Below are positions 25,654 through 34,070 of a stretch of DNA of 64,000 nt, piece after piece. The stretch is from UMGS1491 sp944380925 (GTDB lineage Bacteria > Bacillota > Clostridia > Oscillospirales > Acutalibacteraceae), in the NCBI GenBank assembly GCA_944380925.1, contig CALWJD010000001.1, forward strand, positions 248,001-312,000, read 5' to 3'. A program made the position numbers and the translations under genes. The notes beneath the pieces were generated by a model, which saw nothing but the letters and a program-made list of their open reading frames with translations, made no database searches and was not told the DNA's origin. How positions within the stretch are numbered: the first letter of the stretch is position 1; the number at the start of each line of letters is the position of its first letter.

Positions 25654-26070
25654 GTGAATTTATCAGAAATAAAAAGCAAAGTAAAAGAATCTGTATCCAG
25701 TCAAATAGAAAAAACTGGATATGTTGTGCCGGTACAAGTTTTAATGGATTTAAATGTACTTACAAAAAATGACTATGAGAACTGGAGATTTGGAAAAACG
25801 GAGTATTTGGAAAAAGTATGTAAAATAAATTTATCAAAATTAAGCAGTATAGTACGTGAAATAGAGACTTATTGTAAATCGCTAGGTTTAAAAGCATCAG
25901 AAACATACTATAAGAGATGGGCACTTAAAGATAAAAGTAAGAAAATAAAATTACAATTTTCAAAAAGCGGTAAAGTAGAAATCGAGAAAAAATACGCTAC
26001 GCATTATTTAAACTTAAATAGAATAAATGAACTTAAACTAAAAAAAGAATCCAATAAAAATCAATCATGA
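25654..26070 (+). CDS. Conserved hypothetical protein (helical, basic)
   Basis: A 138-residue protein from GTG 25654, nine bases after AGGAGG. NLSEIKSKVKESVSSQ, VPVQVLMDLNVLTKNDYENWRFGKTEYLEKV, LSSIVREIETYCKSLGLKASETYYKRWA and a terminal FSKSG..IEK.YATHY pattern match a widely distributed small protein family of unknown function. It is isolated between large terminase and portal and has the look of an inserted cargo gene. Confidence 0.65.
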   Translation: MNLSEIKSKVKESVSSQIEKTGYVVPVQVLMDLNVLTKNDYENWRFGKTEYLEKVCKINLSKLSSIVREIETYCKSLGLKASETYYKRWALKDKSKKIKLQFSKSGKVEIEKKYATHYLNLNRINELKLKKESNKNQS

Positions 26071-26157
26071 AATTGTTTTCTATTTTCAAGCGATAATCCA
26101 AATAATTATCATTCAAATTGAAATGTCAGCAGAGATGTTGGCGTTTTAGTACCATGA

Positions 26158-26196
26158 AAGTGTAGTTGACAGAGAGTAATCTCTGCAGCTGCACTT
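26158..26196 (+). other. Hairpin element in intergenic region
   Basis: CAGAGA-GTAA-TCTCTG (26170-26185) forms a perfect inner stem, and AAGTG/CACTT (26158-26162 and 26192-26196) an outer one, followed by GTTTTA. It could be the terminator of the preceding gene. The rest of the 200-base gap up to 26273 shows nothing else apart from a TGGAGG ribosome site. Confidence 0.45.
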
Positions 26197-26273
26197 GTTT
26201 TATATAATAAGGAATACAGTTGGTTTGGCGAGGGCGTTTTTATTTATAAAAAATTTAGTGGAGGTATTTTGTA

Positions 26274-27050
26274 ATGACTAACTTAGAAGTGTTTAAAAAT
26301 GAGGAATTTGGAGAAGTAAGGACGGTTTTAATTAATAATGAGCCTTATTTCGTAGGAAAAGATGTAGCACTAATACTTGGATACACAAATCCATAAAAAG
26401 CTCTTAGAGACCATATTGACGAAGAAGATAAAACACGTAACGAATCGTTCACCGTCAACGGAACTCAAGGAATACTGATTAATGAAAGCGGACTTTACAG
26501 TTTGATTTTATCCAGCAAACTTCCGAATGCAAAAAAATTCAAACATTGGGTCACAAGCGAGGTGCTTCCAGCAATTCGAAAACATGGGATGTATGCAATT
26601 GATGATTTAATAGCTAACCCGGATTTAGGAATTGCTGCACTTAATGCCCTGAAAGAAGAGCGAGAAAAGAATAAAAAGTTAGAAGAAAAAACAATGATAC
26701 AATCACAGCAAATCTCCGAAATGATACCAAAAGCAAGCTATTATGACGTGGTTTTGAATTGTAAAGATTTAGTATCCATAGGCTCTATTGCGAAAGACTA
26801 CGGATGGAGTGCCAAAAAAATGAATAAAATCTTGCATGAAAAAGGGATTCAGTTTAAGCAAGGAGAAATATGGCTTTTGTATCAAAAGTATGCGGAAAAA
26901 GGATATACCAGCACCAAAACGCACACTTATCTCGATAGTGATGGTCAGCATATGAAAGTTCATACCTATTGGACTCCCAAAGGAAGACTCTTTATATACG
27001 ATTTGCTAAAAAAGGATGATATATATCCAAACATTGAAAGGGATGCTTAA
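26274..27050 (+). pseudogene. BRO/KilA-C phage antirepressor, interrupted by one TAA codon
   Basis: The reading frame from ATG 26274 (GTGGAGG upstream) encodes a BRO-N domain (VFKNEEFGEVRTVLIN, PYFVGKDVALILGYTNP). TAA at 26394-26396 then stops it, and it resumes in the same frame with KALRDHIDEEDK and continues to 27050 with the KilA-C/ANT domain (about residues 145-259). Intact homologues usually have Gln, Ser or another residue at the stop, so a single CAA to TAA change is likely. A partial product could restart at 26502. A second, intact BRO-N gene lies at 33348. Confidence 0.85.
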
Positions 27051-27053
27051 AAT

Positions 27054-28319
27054 ATGAACATTTTTAAAAAACTTTTCCACTCAAGAGATAAACCAAAGAA
27101 TTATCTTTCAAGTGGAGCATATAGCGCATTTTTTGGCAGTACTTCTAGCGGCAAAAATGTAAACGAAAGAACTGCTATGAGAGTAACAGCAGTATATTCT
27201 TGCGTAAGAATCCTATCCGAAGCAATTGCAAGCCTTCCGCTTCATCTATATAAACAAATAGATAAAGGCGGAAAAGAAAAAGCGGTAAATCATCCGCTGT
27301 ATAAACTTCTGCATGATGAACCTAATCCCGAGATGACATCATTTGTGTTTCGTGAAACGCTTATGAGTCATCTTTTACTTTGGGGTAATGCGTATGCACA
27401 AATAATCAGAAATGGCAAAGGGCAAATTGTAGCTCTCTACCCTCTTATGCCGAATCGAATGTCTGTAAACAGAGACCCAAATGGCAAAATATATTACAAA
27501 TATTCTGTGAACGAAAGCGATAATAGGGGCCTTAAAAATATTGGTCAGATATACCTAAAAAAAGAAGATGTTTTTCATATTCCTGCTTTAGGTTTTGACG
27601 GACTTGTAGGGTATTCACCAATTGCAATGGCAAAGAATGCAATCGGTATGGCGTTAGCTACCGAAGAATACGGCGCCAAGTTTTTTGCAAATGGTGCAAG
27701 CCCCAGCGGAGTACTTGAACATCCCGGAAATATAAAGGATCCTACTAAACTCAGAGAAAGTTGGAATTCACTTTTTCAAGGAAGCTCTAATTCCCATAAA
27801 ATTGCAATCCTCGAGGAAGGATTAAAATATCAACCAATAGGAATAAGCCCAAATGAAGCACAGTTTTTGGAAACAAGAAAATTCCAAATTGATGAAATAG
27901 CAAGGATATTTAGAGTTCCACCTCATATGGTGGGAGATTTAGATAAATCTTCGTTTTCAAACATCGAACAACAGTCGCTTGAATTTGTGAAATACACTCT
28001 TGATCCTTGGGTTACACGTTGGGAACAAGCAATTCACAGGTCTCTTCTTCTTGAAAGTGAGAAAAAAGAATATTTTGCTAAATTTAATGTTGACGGACTC
28101 TTGCGAGGAGACTATCAAAGCCGTATGAGTGGATACGCTACAGGAATTCAAAACGGCTTCTTATCTCCAAACGATATACGAAGTTTAGAAAACATGGATT
28201 TAATCCCGGATAATTTAGGCGGTAACTTATATCTTGTTAATGGTTCGATGCAAAAATTATCAGATGCAGGTGCGGCATATAAATCAAAATCTGAAACAAA
28301 GGAGAGTGAATTTTTATGA
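27054..28319 (+). CDS. Portal protein, HK97 family
   Basis: The 421-residue dodecameric portal. Landmarks are RVTAVYSCVRILSEAIASLPLHLY near residue 43, HPLYKLLHDEPNPEMTSFVFRETL near 82, EDVFHIPALGFDGLVGYSPIAMAKNAI near 172, and the stem/crown region EIARIFRVPPHMVGDL near 280. All are typical of the HK97-type portal. It overlaps the protease gene by four bases (ATGA), giving the standard portal-protease-capsid order. Confidence 0.95.
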   Translation: MNIFKKLFHSRDKPKNYLSSGAYSAFFGSTSSGKNVNERTAMRVTAVYSCVRILSEAIASLPLHLYKQIDKGGKEKAVNHPLYKLLHDEPNPEMTSFVFRETLMSHLLLWGNAYAQIIRNGKGQIVALYPLMPNRMSVNRDPNGKIYYKYSVNESDNRGLKNIGQIYLKKEDVFHIPALGFDGLVGYSPIAMAKNAIGMALATEEYGAKFFANGASPSGVLEHPGNIKDPTKLRESWNSLFQGSSNSHKIAILEEGLKYQPIGISPNEAQFLETRKFQIDEIARIFRVPPHMVGDLDKSSFSNIEQQSLEFVKYTLDPWVTRWEQAIHRSLLLESEKKEYFAKFNVDGLLRGDYQSRMSGYATGIQNGFLSPNDIRSLENMDLIPDNLGGNLYLVNGSMQKLSDAGAAYKSKSETKESEFL

Positions 28320-29074
28320 ATTTAAAAACGCGAGATAATAGACAAAATGTTTCGCAATATAATGTACGCGAATTGAGTCCAGCGTCACGCTGGTGGAACT
28401 GGATAGAAGATAACGAGAGTGAAAGAATTTTGAGAATTGACGGAGTAATCGCTGAAGAATCGTGGATAAATGACGAAATCACGCCAAAACAATTCAAATC
28501 CGAGCTTATGTCAGGTTCGGGAGACATCACTTTATGGATAAATTCTCCCGGCGGAGACGTGTTTGCCGCTTCGCAAATTTACAATATGCTAATGGATTAC
28601 AAAGGAAATGTAACAGTTAAAATTGATGGATTAGCAGCCTCGGCGGCATCAGTGATTGCGATGGCTGGAACACGAGTTTTAATGTCACCGGTAAGCCAAA
28701 TTATGGTGCATAATCCAATGACTGTAGCTATTGGAAATACCGATGAAATGAGCAAAGCAATAGATATGCTGTCAGAAATAAAGGAATCGATAATCAATGC
28801 GTATGAACTAAAAACAAATCTTCCGAGAGATGAAATCTCAAAGATGATGGATTCGGAGTGTTGGATGAACGCACGAAAAGCAGTAGAGCTTGGGTTTGCC
28901 GATGAAATTATGTACACAGAAAATCAAAATTCCAACGCAGTTCTTGACAGCTTTATGTTTAGCCGTATGGCAGTAACAAATAAATTAATAGATAAATTAA
29001 AAAGCAAAAATCAAAATCAAAACAAAATCACAGTGGAGTCGCTAAAAAAGCGGCTTTTTCTACTTAAACACTAG
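28316..29074 (+). CDS. Head maturation protease, ClpP-type
   Basis: The 252-residue ClpP-like serine protease that processes the capsid precursor. ITLWINSPGGDVFAASQIYNML forms the oxyanion region, DGLAASAASVIAMAG near residue 103-117 holds the catalytic Ser, and MVHNPM near 131 the His. VELGFADEIMY is the usual C-terminal block. It is translationally coupled to the portal and followed by the capsid gene. Confidence 0.95.
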   Translation: MNLKTRDNRQNVSQYNVRELSPASRWWNWIEDNESERILRIDGVIAEESWINDEITPKQFKSELMSGSGDITLWINSPGGDVFAASQIYNMLMDYKGNVTVKIDGLAASAASVIAMAGTRVLMSPVSQIMVHNPMTVAIGNTDEMSKAIDMLSEIKESIINAYELKTNLPRDEISKMMDSECWMNARKAVELGFADEIMYTENQNSNAVLDSFMFSRMAVTNKLIDKLKSKNQNQNKITVESLKKRLFLLKH

Positions 29075-29085
29075 GAGGAAATGAT

Positions 29086-30276
29086 ATGAATAAAATTTTA
29101 GAACTTAGAGAAAAACGTGCGAAAGCATGGGATGAAGCTAAAAACTTTTTAGATAGCAAATGTAAAGAGGGGAAATTCATCTCAGATGAAGATAACTTGA
29201 CTTACGAAAAAATGGAACAAGAGGTTGTGAATTTAGGTAAAGAAATAGACATCTTAGAACGCCGAGAAGCTATAGATTTAGAGCTTTCAAAGGCAGTTAA
29301 TAAACCGATAACCGACTCTCCTTTTACGAAAAAAGAAAAAACAGGTAGAGCAAGCGATGAGTATAAAGATGCGTTTTGGAAATCAATGAGAAATAAAAGC
29401 AGTTTTGAAATAAAAAATGCTCTTGAGGAAGGCACAGATTCAGAAGGCGGGTATTTAGTTCCTGACGAGTTCGAGCAAAAATTGGTAGAAGCACTTGAAG
29501 AAGAAAACATATTCAGAAGTCTTGCAAATGTGATTCAAACATCAAGCGGAGACAGGAAAATTCCGGTAGTTGCAACAAAAGGTACGGCTTCATGGGTAGA
29601 CGAAGAAGGAACAATACCCGAAAGCGATGACAGTTTCAGCCAAGTTTCAATTGGAGCGTATAAACTTGCAACTTTAATCAAAGTATCCGAGGAACTTTTA
29701 AATGATAGCGTATTTAACCTTGAAAGCTATATCGCTACGGAATTCGGAAGACGTATCGGAAATAAAGAGGAAGAAGCGTTTATCGTTGGTGACGGAACAG
29801 GCAAACCTACAGGTATTTTATCTTCTTCCGGCGGCGGTCAACTTGGCAAAACTACAGCAAGTACCACTTCGATTACGTTTGATGATATTATAGATTTATA
29901 TTATTCGCTCAGTTCCCCATACCGCAAAAATGCCTCATTTATAATGAATGACTCAACAGTTAAAGCCATCAGGAAACTAAAAGACGGAAACGGAAACTAT
30001 TTGTGGCAACCTTCAATGACTGCAGGTACTCCGGACACAATTTTAAATTGTCCTGTTTATACTTCGACATATATTCCAAATATTGCTGCAGGAAATAAAA
30101 CAGTAGTATTCGGTGACTATAGTTATTACTGGATAGCCGACAGGCAAGGCAGAAGCTTTAAGAGGTTAAATGAACTCTACGCAGTAACCGGGCAGGTAGG
30201 ATTTGTCGCTTCGCAAAGAGTAGACGGAAAACTGATACTTCCCGAAGCAGTTAAATATCTACAACAAAAAGTCTAA
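29086..30276 (+). CDS. Major capsid protein, HK97 family
   Basis: A 396-residue HK97-fold capsid protein. The first about 100 residues are the charged coiled-coil delta domain (LELREKRAKAWDEAKNFL...) normally removed by the protease. The mature part starts near EEGTDSEGGYLVPDEFEQKLV and contains IPVVATKGTASWVDEEG, EAFIVGDGTGKPTGIL, ASFIMNDSTVKAIRKLKDGNG and a final VDGKLILPEA. All are family landmarks. AGGAGG precedes ATG 29086. Confidence 0.96.
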   Translation: MNKILELREKRAKAWDEAKNFLDSKCKEGKFISDEDNLTYEKMEQEVVNLGKEIDILERREAIDLELSKAVNKPITDSPFTKKEKTGRASDEYKDAFWKSMRNKSSFEIKNALEEGTDSEGGYLVPDEFEQKLVEALEEENIFRSLANVIQTSSGDRKIPVVATKGTASWVDEEGTIPESDDSFSQVSIGAYKLATLIKVSEELLNDSVFNLESYIATEFGRRIGNKEEEAFIVGDGTGKPTGILSSSGGGQLGKTTASTTSITFDDIIDLYYSLSSPYRKNASFIMNDSTVKAIRKLKDGNGNYLWQPSMTAGTPDTILNCPVYTSTYIPNIAAGNKTVVFGDYSYYWIADRQGRSFKRLNELYAVTGQVGFVASQRVDGKLILPEAVKYLQQKV

Positions 30277-30332
30277 ATCAATGTACAATTTACAATTAAA
30301 GGTTTAGGTTTAAATCGAAAGGAGAATTCTTA

Positions 30333-30554
30333 ATGAGTTATAATGTTAAAAATTATACTGAACAAGGCGGAGAAAAAACTGTAATTGGTGGCACACTTGA
30401 AATAAAGGAAGGCGCGGAATTAGCAGGTTTTCCTAAAGCTGAAAATCAAGCAGATAGCACTGCTACTACAATTTCAGATTTAAAGTCGGATTTTAATGAT
30501 TTACTTTCAAAATTAAAAGCGGCTGGACTAATGGAGCAAGATGAATCAGAATAA
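30333..30554 (+). CDS. Head fiber-like protein
   Basis: A 73-residue protein with the pattern of phage head-fibre domains: NYTEQGGEKTVIGGTLEIKEGAEL, a spacer, then a helical tail (TTISDLKSDFNDLLSKLKAAGLM). It follows the capsid gene, the normal place for this family, and overlaps the connector gene by 14 bases. A short fragment of the 107-base repeat family (near 30283-30296) lies between it and the capsid stop. Confidence 0.75.
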   Translation: MSYNVKNYTEQGGEKTVIGGTLEIKEGAELAGFPKAENQADSTATTISDLKSDFNDLLSKLKAAGLMEQDESE

Positions 30555-30870
30555 TACTGTGGAAAATCTGCTTGAAAAAGTTAAGAAAAACCTGATTATT
30601 TCCCATAACGAAGATGATGAGCTATTAAAAGAATACATAAATGCTTCTATCTGTTATGCGGAAAGTTATCAAAAAATCGGCGTAGGATACTATTTAGAAA
30701 ATCCGATGCCACCAACTACAGAACGAGCAATTGTTATGCTTTCTTCTCATTTTTATGAATCACGTGACGGTTCTACAGGCGGCTTTTTTGCAGATAATGT
30801 AAGCGCAGCGAATCAGGTATGGACTACTGTGAATGTGCTTTTAAGACTTGATAAGAACTGGCAAATTTAG
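30541..30870 (+). CDS. Head-tail connector protein (gp6-like)
   Basis: The 109-residue helical connector: DELLKEYINASICYAESYQKIG, NPMPPTTERAIVMLSSHFYESRDG, then WTTVNVLLRLDKNW. The pattern with the YESRDG block matches the HK97 gp6-like head completion family. It starts inside the previous gene's last codons and is followed by an inverted-repeat element. Confidence 0.88.
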   Translation: MNQNNTVENLLEKVKKNLIISHNEDDELLKEYINASICYAESYQKIGVGYYLENPMPPTTERAIVMLSSHFYESRDGSTGGFFADNVSAANQVWTTVNVLLRLDKNWQI

Positions 30871-30872
30871 CT

Positions 30873-30979
30873 CAATTTACAATGTAAAATATACAATGTA
30901 CAATTAATTTATGACTGTTTATATCAATGCACGAAGTGCAAACCTCAATTGTACACTGTAAATTGTAAACTGTAAATTG
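30873..30979. repeat. 107-bp miniature inverted-repeat element
   Basis: Two imperfect 33-base arms (30873-30905 and 30947-30979), each starting or ending CAATTTAC or GTAAATTG and containing TACAATGTACAATT-type sequence, flank a 41-base centre. A small perfect hairpin, TGCACGAAGTGCA (30928-30940), lies in the centre. Related fragments occur at 30283-30296 and 38121-38152. It fills the gap between two phage genes without disrupting either, and looks like a non-autonomous repeat. Confidence 0.75.
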
Positions 30980-30999
30980 AATAGATTGGAGGAAATATT

Positions 31000-31335
31000 T
31001 TGAGTTTTGGGAAAATGCAAGAATTTATAGATATAATTCTACCGACAACAAGTACGGATTCAGAAGGGTTTTCAGTAAACAGAGATGAAATTTTAGCAAG
31101 CATTAGAGCATATAAAGAAGAAAGGCATGGAAGTACTCGGTGGTTAAATATGGCTTCGTTTTCTGATGCCACTGTACTTTTTAAGTTTAGGAAAATTCCT
31201 GATCTTGAAATTACAACTAAAATGATAATTGCCTGCAGCTCCGGAAGATACAATATAACTTCTGTAGAAAATGTTAAAGGCAAAAATATGTATATTGAAG
31301 TCTATGCAAAAGAAATAAAGGCTAGCGGAGGGTGA
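31000..31335 (+). CDS. Head-tail adaptor / head closure protein
   Basis: The 111-residue protein has TSTDSEGFSVNRDEILASIRAYKEERHGS, ATVLFKFRKIPDLEITTKMIIACSSGRYNITSVENVKGKNMYIEVYAKEI. This is the beta-barrel of phage head-tail joining (SPP1 gp16-like) proteins. It uses a TTG start at 31000 behind TTGGAGGAAA. The repeat element at 30873-30979 lies directly ahead of it. Confidence 0.85.
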   Translation: MSFGKMQEFIDIILPTTSTDSEGFSVNRDEILASIRAYKEERHGSTRWLNMASFSDATVLFKFRKIPDLEITTKMIIACSSGRYNITSVENVKGKNMYIEVYAKEIKASGG

Positions 31336-31362
31336 TTTGACACGGCTAAAGCTACAATCAAA

Positions 31363-31773
31363 ATGCCGGAAGAATTTCTTTTAAAGCTATCAAAGCTTGG
31401 AAATAAAACAGATGAAATCATCTCTGATGCATTAGAGGTCGGCGGAAAAATTGTTTTATCGGAAGTCAAATCGAATTTAAAATCTGTAATTGGTAAAAAC
31501 ACTAAATACAAATCTAAAAGTACGGGAAAGCTCATATCTTCATTAGGGCTATCCCCTATTAAATTAGATAAAAACAACAACTATAACGTAAAAGTTGGAT
31601 TTTCCGAACCGCATGACAAAAACACTTCAAACGCTATGATTGCTAACATAATAGAGTACGGGAAATCAGGTCAACCACCAAAACCATTCTTAAAACCCGC
31701 AAAACAAAAATCACGAAAACCATGCATTAATGCTATGAAAGCAAAAATTGAAAGTGAGATCCAAAAAATATGA
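31363..31773 (+). CDS. HK97 gp10-like tail completion protein
   Basis: The protein is 136 residues from ATG 31363: FLLKLSKLGNKTDEIISDALEVGGKIVLSEVKSNL, then IIEYGKSGQPPKPFLKPAKQ near the end, the diagnostic gp10 motif. Homologues usually begin AKATIKMPEEF. That sequence is present upstream, but the codon before AKAT is ACG (31342), not ATG, six bases after GGAGGGTGA. So translation may use an ACG start, adding seven residues; ATG 31363 has no ribosome site. Confidence 0.88.
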   Translation: MPEEFLLKLSKLGNKTDEIISDALEVGGKIVLSEVKSNLKSVIGKNTKYKSKSTGKLISSLGLSPIKLDKNNNYNVKVGFSEPHDKNTSNAMIANIIEYGKSGQPPKPFLKPAKQKSRKPCINAMKAKIESEIQKI

Positions 31774-32114
31774 GTATTTTATCTGAATTAAAAGAAATCT
31801 TATCTTTGCTTGAAATACCGATAGAAACAGGTGTTTTTAGCGATACTCCGCCCGATGAATATTTAGTTCTAACGCCTATAACCGATGAACTTAATTATTT
31901 TGCAGACGATTTTCCTCAGTACGAAATATCGGAAGTTAGAATTTCACTTTTTACAAAATCAAATTACACACAAAGAAAAAGTCAGATTACAGAGTTACTT
32001 CTGAGGTCTGACTTTATTATTACAGAAAGAAGATACATTGGTCACGAAGATGATACGGGATATCATCACTACGTTATAGATGTAGAAAAATGCTATGAAA
32101 ATGGAGGAATTTAA
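31770..32114 (+). CDS. Tail terminator-like protein
   Basis: The 114-residue alpha/beta protein (LSELKEILSLLEIPIETGVFSDTPPDEYLVLTP, EVRISLFTKSNYTQRKSQITELLL) has the size, fold pattern and position of tail completion/terminator proteins between gp10-like and major tail genes. Start overlaps the previous stop by four bases (ATGA). Confidence 0.7.
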   Translation: MSILSELKEILSLLEIPIETGVFSDTPPDEYLVLTPITDELNYFADDFPQYEISEVRISLFTKSNYTQRKSQITELLLRSDFIITERRYIGHEDDTGYHHYVIDVEKCYENGGI

Positions 32115-32729
32115 ATGTCAACAATAGGACTCGATTCGCTATATTATGCGAAAATAACAGAAGATGCAAACGGAGATGAAACTTACTCATCTCCTATTAA
32201 ACTTGCCAAAGCTATGACTGCCGAACTTTCGGTGGAACTTGCTGAGGCTAGGCTTTTTGCCGATGACGGAGCTTCAGAGATAGTCAAAGAGTTTAAATCG
32301 GGTACGATTTCACTCGGAATTGACGATATCGGTGTGACCGCAGCACAAGATTTAACTGGTGCAAAAATAGATAACAATCATGTGGTTGTTTCGACAAGTG
32401 ATGATAGCTGCGAACCTGTAGCGATAGGATTCAGAGCAAAAAAATCAAACGGAAAATATAGGTATTATTGGCTTTACAGAGTTAAATTCGGAATACCCGG
32501 AGCAAGTTTACAAACTAAAGGTGATTCAATTACGTTCTCCACTCCGACAATTGAAGGAACGGTAATGCGAAGAAATAAGGTTGATGTACTTAATAACCAT
32601 CCTTGGAAAAGTGAAGTAAACGAAGATGACAGCTCAGTTTCAAGCAGCACTATATCTGGCTGGTTTAGCGAAGTTTATGAACCTGATTTTGAATCATCAG
32701 GTAACGAAGAACCTGAAAATAACGGATAA
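32115..32729 (+). CDS. Major tail protein
   Basis: The 204-residue tube protein begins STIGLDSLYYAKITEDANGDETY and continues with FADDGASEIVKEFKSGTISLGIDDIG and GFRAKKSNGKYRYYWLYRVKFGIPGASLQTKGDSITFSTPTIEGTVMRR. These blocks match the phi13-type major tail protein family. The final about 40 residues are a Ser/Glu-rich extension. ATG 32115 follows directly on the previous stop. Confidence 0.92.
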   Translation: MSTIGLDSLYYAKITEDANGDETYSSPIKLAKAMTAELSVELAEARLFADDGASEIVKEFKSGTISLGIDDIGVTAAQDLTGAKIDNNHVVVSTSDDSCEPVAIGFRAKKSNGKYRYYWLYRVKFGIPGASLQTKGDSITFSTPTIEGTVMRRNKVDVLNNHPWKSEVNEDDSSVSSSTISGWFSEVYEPDFESSGNEEPENNG

Positions 32730-32743
32730 AGGAGGACTTCATA

Positions 32744-33130
32744 ATGACTTCTGACAGAAGTTCGGTTATTAAAATCGGAGATAAAGAATATGCACTTACG
32801 CTAACGACTAGAGCTACAAAAGAAATCGCAAAAAAGTATGGCGGACTTGAAAATTTAGGCGATAAATTAATGAAGTCCGAGAACTTTGAAATGGCAATAA
32901 GTGAGATAATTTGGCTTTTAACTCTTCTTGCAAATCAAAGTTTACTTATTCATAACCTAAAAAACCCAAAAGATAAAAAAGACCTTTTAACCGAAGAAGA
33001 GGTGGAGCTTTTAACTACTCCGGCAGATCTTGTGGCACAAAAAGAAGCGATAGTTAAGGCTATGGCAAAAGGAACAAATAGAAATATAGAAAGCGAAAGT
33101 GCAAAATCAAAAAACAAAGCAGCCGAGTAA
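32744..33130 (+). CDS. Tail assembly chaperone, short form (gpG-like)
   Basis: A 128-residue helical protein with ATG 32744 behind GGAGG. It starts with KIGDKEYALTLTTRATKEIAKKYGG, typical of tail assembly chaperones of siphophages. The 0-frame product ends at TAA 33128-33130. Near its end lies a slippery heptamer allowing a longer fused product (see the separate entry). It lies between major tail protein and tape measure, as in the G/GT system. Confidence 0.9.
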   Translation: MTSDRSSVIKIGDKEYALTLTTRATKEIAKKYGGLENLGDKLMKSENFEMAISEIIWLLTLLANQSLLIHNLKNPKDKKDLLTEEEVELLTTPADLVAQKEAIVKAMAKGTNRNIESESAKSKNKAAE

Positions 33131-33318
33131 ACTATGAAGAATTTTTTACTCGGCTTATGTATATCGCCAAAGCTCATCTTAATTTAAGTTTTGATGAGTT
33201 TTGGCTTATGCCGATAGGATTAATTCTTGATTTATGGGAATGCCATAGGCAGTATCATGGCATTTCTAAACCTAAAATAAAAAAATATATTGATGAAGTT
33301 ATTCCTGCGGGAATTTAA
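32744..33318 (+). CDS. Tail assembly chaperone, -1 frameshift product (gpGT-like)
   Basis: The heptamer A-AAA-AAC at 33109-33115 is in the correct register for the 0-frame codons AAA AAC. After a -1 shift, the reading frame is open from CAA (33115) to TAA (33316-33318), adding about 67 residues. These include YEEFFTRLMYIAKAHLNLS, FDEFWLMPIGLILDLWECHRQY and KPKIKKYIDEVIPAGI. The last part looks like the second frame of known G/T chaperones (FW..P......W). There is no good independent start for this segment, so frameshifting is the natural way to make it. Confidence 0.85.
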
Positions 33319-33347
33319 AAAAATTAGTTTTATTGGAGGTACTTTTA

Positions 33348-34034
33348 ATGAACGAACTTAAAATATTTAAAAACAGCGATTTCGGAGAAATCAGAACAGT
33401 AACGATAAACGGGGAACCGCATTTTGTTGGTAAAGATGTTGCGGAGATTCTCGAGTACCAAAACGGTAGTCGAGATATAAATCGTCATGTAGATCCGGAA
33501 GATAGAATAAAAACTATGGTTTTTGACGGAAATCAAGATAAAGAAACTATTTTAATAAATGAGTCGGGATTATATAGTTTAATTCTTTCAAGTAAGATGC
33601 CAAAAGCCAAGAAATTCAAGCGCTGGGTAACAAGTGAAGTATTACCGGAAATACGAAAAACTGGATCATATACAAAAGCTCCGAAATCATTTAAAGAGGC
33701 TCTTTATCTTGCATATAAGCAGCAAGAGAAAATCGAAGAACTTGAAAAAACAAAAGCGTGGATTGGAAACAAACGAGAAGCTACAGCCATGAATACCGCA
33801 AGTCAAAAATCAAAAGAAGTAAAAAAGTTACAAGTGGCGCTAGACCTCGAAATGTCCTATGCAACAGTTAAAAAAGTAGAAAAAATGACGGGGCGAAAAT
33901 ACAATTGGAGAAATTTAAAAAAGTATTGTCAAGACGCAGGACTTGGCTGGAACAAAGCTTTTGACTCAAATTACGGAAGCGTCAACAGTTATCCTATAGA
34001 AGCGTGGAAAAATGTATATGGAATAGAACTTTAA
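33348..34034 (+). CDS. BRO-N domain phage antirepressor (intact)
   Basis: A 228-residue protein from ATG 33348, with TTGGAGG upstream. Residues 1-105 are a BRO-N domain (IFKNSDFGEIRTVTING, HFVGKDVAEILEYQNGSRDINRHVDPEDR, LINESGLYSLILSSKMPKAKKFKRWVTSEVLPEIR). The C-terminal half carries coiled-coil and a DNA-binding-like part (KLQVALDLEMSYATVKKVEKMTGRKYNWRNLKKYC). It is a paralogue of the interrupted gene at 26274 with a different C-terminus. It sits in the tail operon, an unusual location for an antirepressor, and so looks like inserted cargo. Confidence 0.9.
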   Translation: MNELKIFKNSDFGEIRTVTINGEPHFVGKDVAEILEYQNGSRDINRHVDPEDRIKTMVFDGNQDKETILINESGLYSLILSSKMPKAKKFKRWVTSEVLPEIRKTGSYTKAPKSFKEALYLAYKQQEKIEELEKTKAWIGNKREATAMNTASQKSKEVKKLQVALDLEMSYATVKKVEKMTGRKYNWRNLKKYCQDAGLGWNKAFDSNYGSVNSYPIEAWKNVYGIEL

Positions 34035-34070
34035 AATACCAGATATGTTTTCTACTTTGGAGGTGAAAAA

